DNA of 31,965 bases from Heterobasidion occidentale (Eukaryota; Basidiomycota; Agaricomycetes; Russulales; Bondarzewiaceae), in assembly GCA_039111635.1 (NCBI GenBank), contig JBCAQO010000087.1, forward strand, positions 1 to 31,965. Direction: 5' to 3'. A model generated the notes under the pieces. It was not told where the DNA came from. It did not search any database and saw nothing but the letters and a program-made list of their open reading frames with translations. Position 1 is the stretch's first letter. Each line of letters begins with the position of its first letter. Shown here one piece after another: positions 10,636 to 21,215 of this stretch. Both the position numbers and the translations under genes were made by a program.

Positions 10636-11520
10636 TGGAGGGAAGAGTTCACAGGATAGGCAATGCAAATTGCTTCAGGGAAAACTGGCTGGACAACTTG
10701 CATGAACTAGAATAGCATCCCAGTTTAAGTTACCTCCTCATTAGCTTCTTTACAATTTATGAGAGTGAAGACAACATACCGCGCTGTAGGGCCCTCTGAG
10801 ACATCTTCTCTGCCGCGTGAATTTTGACCCCAGACCTGCAAACCGTATGAAATGTCCTGTCTTTTCATCCCACTACCTACGTCTCCGAATTCACTGCTCT
10901 TTCACCTCTCTCCCCTACCTCTTCCCTCCTTCCAACAGTGCCAATGTAACCCTCGGCATCAATATCAAGGCTGTGGTTGTAGATCAGGGATGCGGCAGAA
11001 AAGACAACAAAAAACCTACAATTCTGCGCGAACAGATTGAATGAACCCACAATCGGGCGGATGACGTCCGAAGAAAAATCGAATCTTGCCCCGCAGCGCG
11101 TCGATGTGGAACGAGGTCGAGACTTTAAGACGGTACCAAGCGTATTTGGGGTTCATGATTGAGAGTAGGTCGTGATGTGTGGTGAGGGTGCGAGGAGCGC
11201 AAACGAAACGCGAAGTGTGAAAGGGTTTAAGGAGAAAGGCGAATGCGAATGGAGAGCGAGTATGGTGAGCGAATGAATGCAAGCGCAAACGGATGGTAGT
11301 TGAGGACGTCACGTACCCGACACATATCCCCAACGACGTTCTCGCACGTCGAACAATCGATGTGCACTTTCAAGGCAGCGCGTCGTTCTTCCATCCACCA
11401 AACTCGACAACAGCGTACGCGGTGGCTTCTGTGAGCGTGGCGAGATCCGTGTTCTGCGCCCCAATGAGCATGATATGCCTCAGTAGCCCAAAGCTGGTCG
11501 GTATGCGGACCTTATTAAAG
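10636..11520. other. No supportable gene
   Basis: About 880 bp with short ORFs on both strands and no frame that joins sensibly. The part next to 11520 (plus-strand ORF 11293-11547) is not homologous to the ribonucleotide reductase fragment that follows, so a junction lies near 11525. What lies left of it I cannot identify. Confidence 0.4.
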
Positions 11521-11524
11521 TCGT

Positions 11525-11850
11525 ATAGAATCCCTCGAGGCGACTGATGAGTTTGTTGGAGAAGGTGAGTCCAGGTATAAGCATAAGGCCACGCTTCTTC
11601 GACCAGAAGATTGAGGCAAAAAACCGGAGAAGATGTCCTCTGCTGCGGCAAAGGCGGCTCACCGCTCAGCGAATGTGAAGCGACGATGAGAGATCCAGCG
11701 CGATGCCCAGTCCGTCTTCCTCTTGATGCAGAGGATGATCTCAGTAGCATCGCAATTCGTAGGTCCAGTCTCGTTGTGAATATTTTCCATCATTATGTGC
11801 AACGCGGTGAAGCAGCACGCTGCCTGATGGAGTCGCAAAGAACCACGGCT
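11525..11850 (-). pseudogene. Left ribonucleotide reductase small-subunit (R2) gene fragment
   Basis: On the minus strand, from about 11765 down, the sequence reads as R2 with frame changes: an [16 protein letters not shown] block (EIILCIKRKTDW), FTFAER, then a stop, [39 protein letters not shown]. It ends abruptly at about 11530, where the R2 sequence should continue with the iron-ligand helix. The same region is found in inverted orientation at 18722-19050, with roughly 80% identity by eye including the non-coding stretch before the coding blocks (GCCGTG...ACTCCA). The fragment is too short and too broken to work. R2 normally makes the radical-bearing subunit for deoxyribonucleotide synthesis. 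Confidence 0.75.
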
Positions 11851-11862
11851 TAAAAGTAGTGG

Positions 11863-12805
11863 ATCTCTGGAGGAAAATCGCTCTCAGAAAGCTGCTCGTT
11901 GGGAGGTTAGATGGGGACAACACATTTCTGGAGGAACATCGCTCTCAGAAGCCGCGCGACGCCATTGGGCTACGGCCGCTTGATGGCAGGGTGGGACGCA
12001 AAGGACGAGGGCCTACGAGCAACGCATTTCTGGAGGAACCTCGCTCTCAGAAAGCTGATTGCCGAGAGGATATACGAAGATGGCCTGGGAACATCACATT
12101 TCTGGAGGAACCTCGCTCTCAGAAATGTCTCTCGACAGCCGCGAACCGCGCGCCGCCGTCTGATTGCGGTAGCTCGATGGCAAGGTGCGATGGAAAGAGC
12201 TTCGGCCTATGGGCAACGCATATCTGGAGGAAGGTCACTCTCAGAAAGCTGGTTGCCGGGAGGATAAATGGAAAGGCTCTGGGGACAACGCATTTCTGGA
12301 GGAAGGTCGCTCTCAAAAAGCTCGACAGGACGATAGAGGTGGCCGGCAAACAGCACATTTCTGGAGGAAAGTCGCTCTCAGAAAACTGCTCGTTGGGGGG
12401 AGAGATGGGGATAACACATTCATGGAGGAAGACGCTCTAAGATATGTGTCTCAACAGCCGCGCAACGCCATCTGACTACACCCGCTTGATGGCAGGGTGG
12501 GACGCAAAGAACGACGGCCTATGGGCAGCGCATTTCTGGAGGAAGGCCGCTCTCAGAAAGCTGATTGCCGAGAGGATATACGAAGATGGCCTGGGAACAT
12601 CACATTTCTGGAGGAAGGTCGCTCTCAGAAATGTCTCCCGACAGCCGCTAAACACGCGACGCCGTCTGACTACGGCCGCTTGATGTCGGGGGAATGACAA
12701 CGCACTTCTGGAGGAAAATCGCTCTCAGAAAGCTGCTCGACAGGAGGATAGACGGTGGCGGAGTGAGAGCAACCCATTCCCGGAGGAGGGTCACTCTCAG
12801 AAATT
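11863..12805 (+). repeat. Left array of a 27-bp imperfect palindrome (12 copies)
   Basis: The element TTTCTGGAGGAA(N)5CTCTCAGAAA, variable by one or two bases, starts at about 11863, 11925, 12027, 12099, 12221, 12293, 12358, 12419, 12533, 12605, 12705 and 12777. Its ends TTTCTG and CAGAAA are reverse complements, and GAG/CTC extend the stem with a one-base bulge, giving a small hairpin. Spacers are also recurrent, for example GATTGCCGAGAGGATATACG. A block of about 235 bp (about 11950-12185) is repeated 506 bp further on. The array abuts the left R2 fragment on its 5' side. Overlapping ORFs here simply translate the repeat and are not genes. Confidence 0.9.
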
Positions 12806-12934
12806 TGTCGATAGAGCTAAGAGCTGGTAATATGACGACGTCCGTACAGACATTCGGCCAAAGAGTGACCGTGGGACCGAAATCGCTGACCGTGGGAGCG
12901 GAGCTCACATGACTTCAAGTTGCCCCACTCATAG

Positions 12935-13175
12935 TCCTCAGGCGGTCGTCGTTGGGCAGCATCGTGTTTCGCGGCTGTCTAGGCAGTTTCTGAGAGCGTT
13001 TTTCCTCCAGAATTTGTCTTGTGGCGTCCTTATCGGTTGAAAGCTTTATTCCTTCGTCTTCAAGTCTCCCTTTCCTTCCAGTCATCCCGCGGTCGTCACT
13101 GGGCGGTACCGTGTTTTCCGCGGCTGTCTAGGCAGTTTCTGAGAGCGTTTTTCCTCCAGAAATAGTCTTGTGCCG
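12935..13175 (-). repeat. Two further copies of the palindrome in reverse orientation
   Basis: AGGCAGTTTCTGAGAGCGTT followed by TTTCCTCCAGAA occurs at about 12981 and 13130, 149 bp apart, inside a longer duplicated unit that also includes CGGCTGTCTAGGCAG and a CGGTCGTC stretch. These are in the opposite orientation to the left array and the same orientation as the arrays at 18.2-19.9 kb, so the orientation switch lies between about 12805 and 12980. Confidence 0.8.
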
Positions 13176-13244
13176 CTCTTGTGCCACATCTGTTGAGACC
13201 TCTACTTTTCGTCTCCTTCACGTCGACGCACTCTCCTCCAGCAA

Positions 13245-15077
13245 TTGTTCCGCTTCGATCTTTTCATCACAATGAAAGCCTCCGTCTCCCGAGACCAATA
13301 CCCCTGGGTTGAAGTCACGAGGTCGCAGCAGTCGGCATGGGTAGTTGTCGCATTTCGCCCCTGCCCTACCATGAGTTCCACATCTCTCCAGAAACGCATT
13401 CACCCCGCCAGCGGACGTGACCTTCGACGCTGATCCATCTCGTGCCGGACGCCTGAAACCGTACGATTGGGCAGTAGATCCAGCTCCTCATGACTCGCGT
13501 TTTCCCTGGAGGCCCTTCATCCCAGTTGATCCTGGATCCATCAGGGGTGACTCTTCGGAATGGATTTTTCCAGCCTCCGAAGCAAGTCATGACTTTTATT
13601 GCTTCCCTTCTCGGACCATTCGCCCAGGATTGGTCAAGGCACACAACCAGATCAGAGCTTTTATCATCCGTTGTACCAGTGCGTTGAGAGACATTCTTGA
13701 CTGGGATGGCAACCGGCCTCTCGAGGTTAGTGTTGCAGGAAGGGATTGTCTATCCCTGGAAAACTGAAGAGGATGCACATATCACCTTTTGGCGATTACG
13801 TCGTCCCTTTCTCGACTGCTTTGGATTCATCAGCTTTCTTGTCTGGAGGATTGAGCAGGGGTTTGGGCCGAAAGTGAGTGCTTTACAGGGTTGAGGTTTC
13901 TGCTCATATCTCATGTCTTGCTTTCTAGTGGCGTGATCGTCCTAAGGCTCAGGCCTCTTTGTCATTTGCTTTCGACCAACTGGATAAGTTCATCTTGGGC
14001 GCTCGCATCCGTGGAGTCACCATCGTCACACAGGGCTATCCAACCTGGGGTCCTGAAATGAAGACGACTTGGGAGCTTCTCAAGCTCGCACGAATCAATA
14101 TTGCATACTCTTGGAGCGCTCGACAAGCGGGAGAGGTCAGCGCATTCGGTGACCTCAGGCCCGATCGGTGGCGACTTAACGGGAAACCGTTCACGATTGT
14201 GTCCTACAAACCCCCGCCACAGACAACGTACCTGGCAATGCTGTGGGGTGACGATCGTGGCATCATCGGCTCCAAAAAAGACAGAAGATGGGAGGATTAC
14301 TACTGTTCAGCCTCTTATCTATCCGCAGACGATTGCGTCAACGTGCGCGTGTTTTACATGGAGACACAGATCGGGCTGGATCAGGACGATAGTGACGCTG
14401 AAGATCGTGAGGGTTGCACAGACCCTCCCTCCATTAGGGGGCGCACTTTCCACCTGATCGACTGTGATATCAGCCGTCTTCGCCCAGAGAAAAAGCACGC
14501 AGAAATACTCAAGAAGAGAGCAGCGTCTAACAGTCGCCTTTCTGCGGTTCTCCTATACGACCACGATCGCATTCCTCGTTCTGCCCTGTCTCGACCTGCC
14601 CCTCCTCCGCCAGCCCTCCTCCGCCAGCCCCTCCTCCGCCAGCCCCTCCTCCGCCCTCCTCGCCAGCCTCCTCGCCAGCCCCTCCTCGCCAGCCCCCCTC
14701 CGCCAGCCCCTCCTCCGCCAGCCCCTCCTCCGCCAGCCCCTCCTCGTCCAGCCCCTCCTCCGCCAGCCTCCTCGCCAGCCCCTCTCTGCCAGCCCCTCAG
14801 CCCTTCTCCGCCTGCCTCTCCTCTACCCGCCTCCTCTGCTGCCTCGCAACATCAGCTGTCAAATGTGTCGCCTGGTAGCAATACGTCGTACAGGGGTGGG
14901 TACGTTGTCCACGGCCAACACGTACAGGAGGTCAGATGCACATTGACACCCTGGTGCAGTGTCATCATCATTCCAAGCCGCACTCTGAAGATCACGTTCA
15001 AGGCGTTGGACGGTCGAGTCATCGGAGCATCTCAGGTATGCGTTTCTTCAATCTCAGAGCGCAAAAAACATTACTGA
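13245..15077 (+). pseudogene. Decayed member of an unidentified multicopy fungal gene family, 5' part
   Basis: Coding-like blocks follow each other with frame changes at about 13575, 13685 and 13725 that no intron explains: LKPYDWAVDPAPHDSRFPW and FIPVDPG, then SLLGPFAQDWSRHTTRSELL, then DILDWDGNRPLE, then QEGIVYPWKTEEDAHITFW. One intron is intact (about 13874-13928, GTGAGT...TTTCTAG). After it a long open frame reads WRDRPKAQASLSFAFDQLDK, TTWELLKLARINIAYSWSAR and on to a Pro-rich stretch at 14.59-14.83 kb. I recall similar sequences as multicopy hypothetical proteins of Agaricomycetes but know no function or name. The region lies between the inverted arrays. Confidence 0.55.
14587..14835 (+). 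repeat. Proline-coding 15-bp minisatellite
   Basis: Tandem and imperfect copies of CCTCCTCCGCCAGCC, mixed with CCTCGCCAGCC variants, fill about 250 bp inside the long frame of the decayed gene. In that frame they code for Pro/Ala-rich sequence; other frames read Ser/Leu or Gln-Pro-Leu. Replication slippage is the likely origin. Confidence 0.85.
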
Positions 15078-15257
15078 CGAATATTTTGGTGCGCAGAACA
15101 ACAACAATGCTAGTTGACGCGCAGAGCAGTATATGGCAATGGATATCGATTTGGAGGACCGGGCACGGGTTTGTTTCGTCGTCAGGCCCTCCATGCATTG
15201 TGTTGTCTGACTGCGACGCGATGCGGGAAGGCTCGTATGAGCAGGATGTGGCGATGA

Positions 15258-16500
15258 GTGTCAACGCGGAGGTGGAGGACGGGTGACGCAATTCTTCATC
15301 CAGTCATGCTTGTGGCTCGAATGACGATCAAGCGAAGAAGATGTGAGTTCTCGCGTTCCCGAGCCCTGTCATCGTTCATGAGGGACATTTGGAGGTACAC
15401 GCGGTCACATCCCACTGATGTTGTCGACAGGGAGAATATCCTCCCCGCCTTTATTGCTGCGCTTTTCCCGAAAGTCTACCCCGACCACTCCCGGCAGTGA
15501 ATTCTTAAGGGGCACTGGAAGCACCAGAAACCTTTCAATCTGAAGAAAGTGCTCCTGTCTCCCTGGACGTTGCGTCTTAGACAGCATCAAGGAAACGACT
15601 TCGGGAGGTTGGGCTCCCTATGCGCCGTTTGACGTTAGACTCTGGCTATCGACACTGGCTTCTTGCGGGTATCTCACGTCAAGCTTCATCCGCTCACTGA
15701 GATCTGGTTGCTAGCCATTTTGGAATGGAAGGCCTTTGAAGTCGAGGCGTTGCTGGAGGTGATGTTGCAGCATGGGATGTCGTTCCGTCTCAGTTGGAAT
15801 AGCATGTGGGGTCAGCAGAAGATCGCGGCCAATGCTGAACGCCGTACGAATGAACCTCGTCCCAACTGGGTGGACGGAGACAACTTCCTCATAGGCGAGC
15901 GACAAGACTCTCTCTCCTCCTTTGGCCAGCTATATCAGGAGCGGGTTCGATGGCTCCTGTGACAACCCTACGCAAGACGTCTTGTGGCGTATGGTGGCCT
16001 GGCTTGGCGCCTTGTCATCCATTTTGGGTCCAAGGACATAGTTTGGAGCTACCTGGAGGGGCCAAGTGAGGCATACACTGTCTGGGGTGAACGATACACA
16101 GCTGGATCAGATCGCGAATCGGAGTGCCCAGAAGATGAAGAGAGCGATCTGGCTCTCAAATTACTCCTGGGGTTCACGGCGCTACCAGGGAATGTGTCTC
16201 TGTGGCCCAGCATGGCCCTCTGGCGTGCCAGCTACCTCTGGAATGGTTCGTGGTCGTCATCTGCCGAGACATGGTTTCAAGACATGTTGACGCGTCTCCA
16301 TGACGGCGAATTGACGCCTCGAACTTCTGTGCTGTGGTACTACACATTGCGGGGCCGGGATAAGCGTGAACGTGGGGCGAATAAAAAACGTCTGGGAGCT
16401 GACAAACAGCTGGCGACCGTCCGGACGTACAATCAAGACGTCGTCCTGGCTTCCGCGTTGCATACCCCAGGAATACTAAATGTAGCACATAAGTTGTAAG
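15258..16500 (+). pseudogene. Decayed multicopy fungal gene, 3' part, with an in-frame stop
   Basis: Blocks include ILPAFIAALFPKVYPDHSRQ (ending 15500), then, after a frame break, a long frame from 15663 to 16499. That frame reads HPLTEIWLLAILEWKAFEVE, GMSFRLSWNSMWGQQKIAAN and SSFGQLYQERVRWLL, then TGA at 15959-15961, then continues in the same frame as QPYARRLVAYGGLAWRLV, SYLEGPSEAYTVWGER, SLWPSMALWRASYLWNGS and SAETWFQDM. A single nonsense codon therefore interrupts an otherwise smooth 278-codon frame. No splice sites remove it neatly. I take this as the 3' part of the same decayed gene as at 13.2-15.1 kb; function unknown. Confidence 0.55.
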
Positions 16501-16940
16501 TAGAATTCTTGATCCTGTCAGGCTGGCGACGTCATTTTGAGATCGTGCTGCCGAGGATTCCGAGCATGTTTCTTTTCTTGTTGAACCTTGAACTGGACTA
16601 CATATCCAAACTTCTCCTTGTTATCGATGTATTCTCGATTGCTGGCTCTTTCTCACAAATGATTTTGTCTCATCGCCAAAGGGCCTTGTCATTATATACA
16701 CGTCGTAATCATGTCTGCTTTCAGGAGTCTCAGTGAAATTACGAAGCTACAAAGAGCGATTCACAGCTCTCCGGGCACCCCTTGGGACCTGTCGGTGGGG
16801 AACGGGGGGAAGTGTGACACGGGAACGACCGAAATGTGAAAAGCGCTCCTGCCCGCGATATTGATCACCGCCCTCACCAGCGCATCTCGACATGTTTCTC
16901 CACCCACCTTCCTGGAACAGTAGGCCTTCCTCCTATCTAG

Positions 16941-17405
16941 ATGTCGAAGAGCCTGCCGTTTGCAAGGTATGTGGACCCACCTCAAGGAATTGGCACCCTT
17001 CAGACTTTTTTTTCGCAGCGTCCTGATCAACTGGTCGTCTCTTTCTTATTATCCTTCGACGTTCGAAAGCCTTATCCAGACTATGAAAAATCTGCGCGGC
17101 TGGACTGCATGTCAACTATGACCGAGCTGTACACAGATGTGTACTATAGGCATCTTTTCAACGACATGTCTCGAGCTTTCACTATGGTCAGTCAGGGTTG
17201 GATTGGCGAGGCTTGGAGGGCTTGGCACCCAGAGTTTTCCTTCGGGAGTTATTATGCTCCCAGGGATAGGAGTGGAGATTTATCACCCACTAGCAATTAT
17301 TCGGAGGAATCGGAGGTAGGTGATGGCCTTTTGCTCGAAGGCTCTGAGTTTACATTGTTCCCCAACTCCGTAGAACTTGTCTCGACATCATTCGCGCTCG
17401 AGTAG
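16941..17405 (+). CDS. Unidentified ORF, 154 aa
   Basis: An ATG-started frame (MSKSLPFARYVDPPQGIGT...) runs to TAG at 17403-17405. It looks coding: balanced composition, with TMTELYTDVYYRHLFNDMSR and WIGEAWRAWHPEFSFG, and an acidic Ser-rich C-terminal third. I recognise no domain. A second open frame overlaps its end and carries a 108-bp duplication, so the two may be halves of one gene separated by a frame change. It lies between the palindrome arrays, next to decayed genes, so loss of function is quite possible. Confidence 0.4.
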   Translation: MSKSLPFARYVDPPQGIGTLQTFFSQRPDQLVVSFLLSFDVRKPYPDYEKSARLDCMSTMTELYTDVYYRHLFNDMSRAFTMVSQGWIGEAWRAWHPEFSFGSYYAPRDRSGDLSPTSNYSEESEVGDGLLLEGSEFTLFPNSVELVSTSFALE

Positions 17406-17415
17406 CCCTGGGTCC

Positions 17416-17976
17416 GTTCTGCATCTGCCGATCCCCCAGGTTCTAGCGACACCAGCTGTAATCACAGACAGGGCTTCTTCACCCTTCTTTGGCAAGAGCG
17501 TAGTGGACTCCAATGTTGTCAGCTATAGTGCTGAGCCGTCTGGTGCGCCGACAACTAATGGGAGTGTCTTCTCAGCGTCATCATCGCCGGCACTCAATGG
17601 CAAAAGCGTAGTGGACTTGAATGTTGTCAGCTATAGTGTTGAGGCGTCTGGTTCGCTGACGACTGATGGGAGTCTTATCTCAGTGTCATCATCACCGGCA
17701 CTCAGCACAGTTTCAGCTACTCACCCCATTGCTGCTGAGCACTCTTTGATGGTCTCGCCCTTGCTTTCCCTGGCAGGTGCTAGTGCTATCCGTTCTCCAT
17801 TGCCATCGCACAAAGCGCTGGGTCTTGATTCCTTACCGGTAGCTAACCTTTTTTTGATTTGTCGTAGCCTGGGGAGCTTGCCTCATTCTCTCTTAGCCTC
17901 GGTCTTTTACATTTACAGCTGGGTTTTGGATGATATTGGTGTGTTTGATGATGATGGATGGGGACTACACTTCTGA
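17416..17976 (+). pseudogene. Ser-rich open frame with internal 108-bp duplication
   Basis: The frame is open from about 17377 without an early ATG, to TGA at 17974-17976. It contains two tandem copies of a 36-residue unit (17491-17598 and 17599-17706): GKSVVDSNVVSYSAEPSG in the first and GKSVVDLNVVSYSVEASG in the second, each followed by a Thr/Ser stretch ending SSSPAL. The C-terminal part turns hydrophobic. No family is recognised. It may be a spliced or frameshifted continuation of the 154-aa ORF. Confidence 0.4.
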
Positions 17977-18189
17977 TTGTTTAGAAATCTTCTTACGCGC
18001 ATGCTGGCTCGTTCAGCGTATTATACGTTTACTTTGAATGAATTCAGATACTCAAAAGGATATCAGATTGCTTGATCGAAATTCAACACCCGATTGGCCG
18101 ACGCTGATCGGAGTTTGTCGGAATCCGAATCACGAGCGTCGATGTTGAACATCTGACAATGTGACCATCCTCCATCAATGTGATGCAGC

Positions 18190-18715
18190 TTTCTGAGAGC
18201 GACTTTCCTCCAGAATTGCGCTGTTTCCAGGCCACCTCCATCTATTGTCCTGTCGAGCTTTCTGAGAGCGACTTTCCTCCAGAAATGTGTTGCTTGTAGT
18301 CCCTCATTCTTTGCGTGCCACCCTACCATCAAGCGGCTGTAGTCAGATGGCGTCGCGTGGCTGTTGGGACACATCTGAGAGCGATCATCCTCTTAGAAAG
18401 GCATTGTCCTCATCTACCCTCCCGACGAGCAGCCTTCCGAGAGCGACTTTCCTCCAGAAATGCCGTGCCTGTAGGCCGTCGTTCTTTGCGCTCACCCATT
18501 TCCATATATCTCTTGTCGAGCACCTTCCTCCAGAAATGCGTTACTCAAAAGGCTGTCATTCTTTCTGATTCACCCACCGGCCGGAGTCAGACGGCGGCGC
18601 GCGTTTCGCGGATGTTGAGACACATATCTGAGAGCGACCTTCCTCCAGAAATGTGTTGTCCTGTCTATCATCCCGACGAGCAGCTTTTTGAGAGTGCCTT
18701 CCTCCAGAACTGCAT
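18190..18715 (-). repeat. Right array of the 27-bp palindrome (7 copies)
   Basis: TTTCTGAGAGCGACTTTCC followed by TCCAGAAA, with variants, begins at about 18190, 18259, 18372, 18434, 18521 (5' half missing), 18625 and 18684. It is the reverse complement of the left array element. The spacers match too: the stretch with CCACCCTACCATCAAGCGG at about 18320 is the reverse complement of the CGCTTGATGGCAGGGTGGG spacers on the left, and CCCGACGAGCAG recurs. The array ends directly before the right R2 fragment, mirroring the left side. Confidence 0.9.
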
Positions 18716-18721
18716 TGTTCT

Positions 18722-19440
18722 TTAGCCGTGATTTTTTGTGACTCCACTGGGCAGCGCGTTGCTTCTACGCGTTCCATATTATGACGGAAGTTTTCCACGA
18801 CGAGAACTGGACCTACGAAACGCGATGTTGTTGAGACCATCCCTTGCGTGAAGAGGAAGGCGGACTGGGCACTGCGCTGGGTCTCCGATCGTCGCTCCAC
18901 ATTTACCGAGCGATGAGTCTTCTTTGCCACAGCAGAGGATATCTTCTCCTCCGGTTCTTTCACCTCAATTTTCTGGTCGAAGAAGCCTGGCCTTGTGCTT
19001 ATACCTGGACTCTCCTTCTCCTACGAACTCACCAGTCGCCACGAGGGATTCCACACTGACTCCGCATGCTTGTTGTTCAGCCATCTCAAGAGGCATCCAC
19101 ATCCTAACAGTCGTCCACATCGTCGTCGAATGCGTTGTTATCGAGGAGGAGCTCTTGACAGGTGAGTACATGTTGATCACTACTGTAGCATTTGATGCTA
19201 ATTGGATGTGGTAGATGCCCTTCCTACGGGGCTGATCGGTATGAATGCCGAGCTGACGTGACAGTACATCGAGTTTGTTGCGGACCGCCTCGCTCATTGC
19301 CCTCGGTGGCGAAAAGCATTACAATGCGACAAATCCCATCGACTTTCATGATCGCTTTGCAGAGCCATCTGTTTGAGAAGCCGGCGTCGCTGTGACCTCC
19401 GCTTCTGCGTCGTCAAAGAAGGTTTGCATTGCGAGTGGGT
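18722..19440 (+). pseudogene. Right ribonucleotide reductase small-subunit (R2) gene fragment
   Basis: The plus strand reads as the second half of R2 with several frame changes and stops: [24 protein letters not shown] then a stop, an AEDIF block, [53 protein letters not shown], an intact intron from about 19162 (GTGAGT...GTGGTAG) to about 19214, then LPTGLIGMNAEL, QYIEFVADRL and a KHYNATNPIDF block near the C terminus. The EGxH of the iron-ligand helix is kept. The retained intron shows that it arose by DNA duplication, not from an mRNA copy. Its first 330 bp are the inverted counterpart of 11525-11850. Confidence 0.82.
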
Positions 19441-19645
19441 TTGAACAACTCATAAATTTGCGATGTCACTTACACGTCTTTCTAGCATTAATGGCAATGT
19501 TGTTCTCCGCATCGGACTGTCACATTTGGTCCACTGCTCGTCACCTCATGGTCGCCTGGGGCTAGACCGTGACATTGTTTCTTCTGGATCTTTTACCTGG
19601 ATACATACATATGGATATCGTCGCGCGTTTTGCGACTGCCGAGAC

Positions 19646-19920
19646 GTCTCTGAGAGTGGCCTCCTTCCTCCAGAAATACGGTGTCCCTATCTATCTCGTG
19701 CACCTCTCTGAGAGCGACTTTTTTCCAGAAATGCGTTGTCCCCAGGCCGTCGTGCTTTGCGTCTCATCTTTCCACCGAGCAGCCGTGATCAGACGTTGTC
19801 GCGCGTTTCGCGGCTGTCGCGCCACATTCAAACCATTTTCCACAACGTTGCTCTTCTCACATAACCATCCATCCTCCCGCCGAACAGCTTTCTGAGAGTG
19901 ATCTTCCTCTAGAAATGCTG
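19646..19920 (-). repeat. Three outlying copies of the palindrome beyond the right R2 fragment
   Basis: Copies start at about 19646, 19704 and 19889, in the same orientation as the right array. The associated spacer containing CGTCGTGCTTTGCGTC and CGCGTTTCGCGGCTGTC (about 19750-19825) also matches spacers of the other arrays. The elements are therefore not limited to the space between array and R2 gene. Confidence 0.8.
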
Positions 19921-19959
19921 TGTCTTCAGGCTAAACGCGCACCCCATGTACAGCCGGCG

Positions 19960-21215
19960 GGTTGCAGCCACCGACCCACACACATCGTGCGCGCGGCCTC
20001 GAGAATTTGCTGATATACTTCCACGCAGGCGCCGAGGACCGACCCGCCTGTCAAAATCCACGGGACGCCCTCACGCTGCGACGCCTGGCCCAGGATCGGA
20101 GGAAAGAGAGACGCTGCAATGATGCCTTCGCGGAACCGCCTGACTTCTTCCTGGCCCAGCGATCAATGACCCAGATGAGGCCAGCACGGACGATGGACGG
20201 TGAACCGATACACACCACAGTAAGCCCACCTGGCCGTCCTCGTCACCCGCCTTCTCGATAGTCGCGCGCGACCACTTCCCCCCTTCGCTTTCGGGCTGTC
20301 CGATTGGGAGGGGTTTCGTGCCCTTGTACATGGCCTTCTGCTGAGCGGAGGTGCTCGCGTTGGAGTGGAGGTCAGTGACATGGAGGGGACGGGGAGGAGG
20401 GATGGCAACGACGGGGCGGACGTTTCGACCCATGGGAACGATCTGGGGGAATGAGATGAGTCTGACCAAAGACGACGGCGAGCCAGAGGAGTCAGCTGAG
20501 ACTCGCCACTATCTAGATTGAAACGTTGAGGGTGGATCGTCGAGTGATGAGTGTGGGTCTACACAGGCGAGTGGTTATGCGATGGATGGCTGTGGTTTGG
20601 GGACTTGCGCTGCAGCCTTGCGAGTTGGCGAGGTGTAACCAAATGCAGATTCGTCGCTGGAGTGGAGGGAGTATGAGGAGGAGCAGTTGCAGTGGCCCTG
20701 AGGATGCCTTGCAGGCGCGCCTCGAGCGGGACGGACGTGATGAGCTTCGGGCTGAGCGTGGTCACCGACGTGTCGACGCGCGCTTAGATGGAAGCCCCCC
20801 ATCTTGAGGAGTGTGTGCCCGACCAGACTGACACAAGCGCATGCATTCTGCTCGACGCCGCTTGTTCAGAGCTGAGAGGCCGTGAGCACCACTGACAGTA
20901 GAGATTGGTAGATCCCGAGAAGGTGCGACATAAGCGAGACCCAAACGCTGAACGAGCGCCCAATCCTCAACTTGCGTGAAGACCAACCCCTCGTCTGTGT
21001 AACCTGGATCCCATGACGACAATCTCAGTGAATCGACGATCGCTCGTGGTGAGAGGATTCCTCTTCACTGCTGTGGTAGTTGACTGACGCAAATGGGAGG
21101 TTTTGGAGAAGCTTCTGGATAGGCACACGAGCGGTTTTGTCAGATGGCACGACTTCGTCAACGTGAGTGCCGTTTGCCCGGGTGCGCGCGTCATGGCCTA
21201 ACGAGAGCGTAGGCA
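19960..21215. other. Unresolved sequence with coding-like fragments on the minus strand
   Basis: On the minus strand between about 20470 and 19935 blocks such as GKWSRATIEKAGDEDGQVGL and, in another frame, RAGLIWVIDRWARKKSGGSA and LGACVEVYQQILEAAR read like pieces of a conserved protein with frame changes. I cannot name it. From 20.5 to 21.2 kb only short overlapping ORFs are present. No feature here is firm. Confidence 0.3.

Noticed and set aside
11859..12697. ORFs of 66-193 aa in the palindrome array
   Set aside because: They translate the repeat unit (recurrent FLEE, SQK and HFWRK words) in several frames at once.
11863..18715. Regularly spaced palindromic repeats as a CRISPR-like array
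   Set aside because: The spacers are recurrent rather than unique, spacing is irregular (58-123 bp), and the sequence is eukaryotic with spliceosomal introns.
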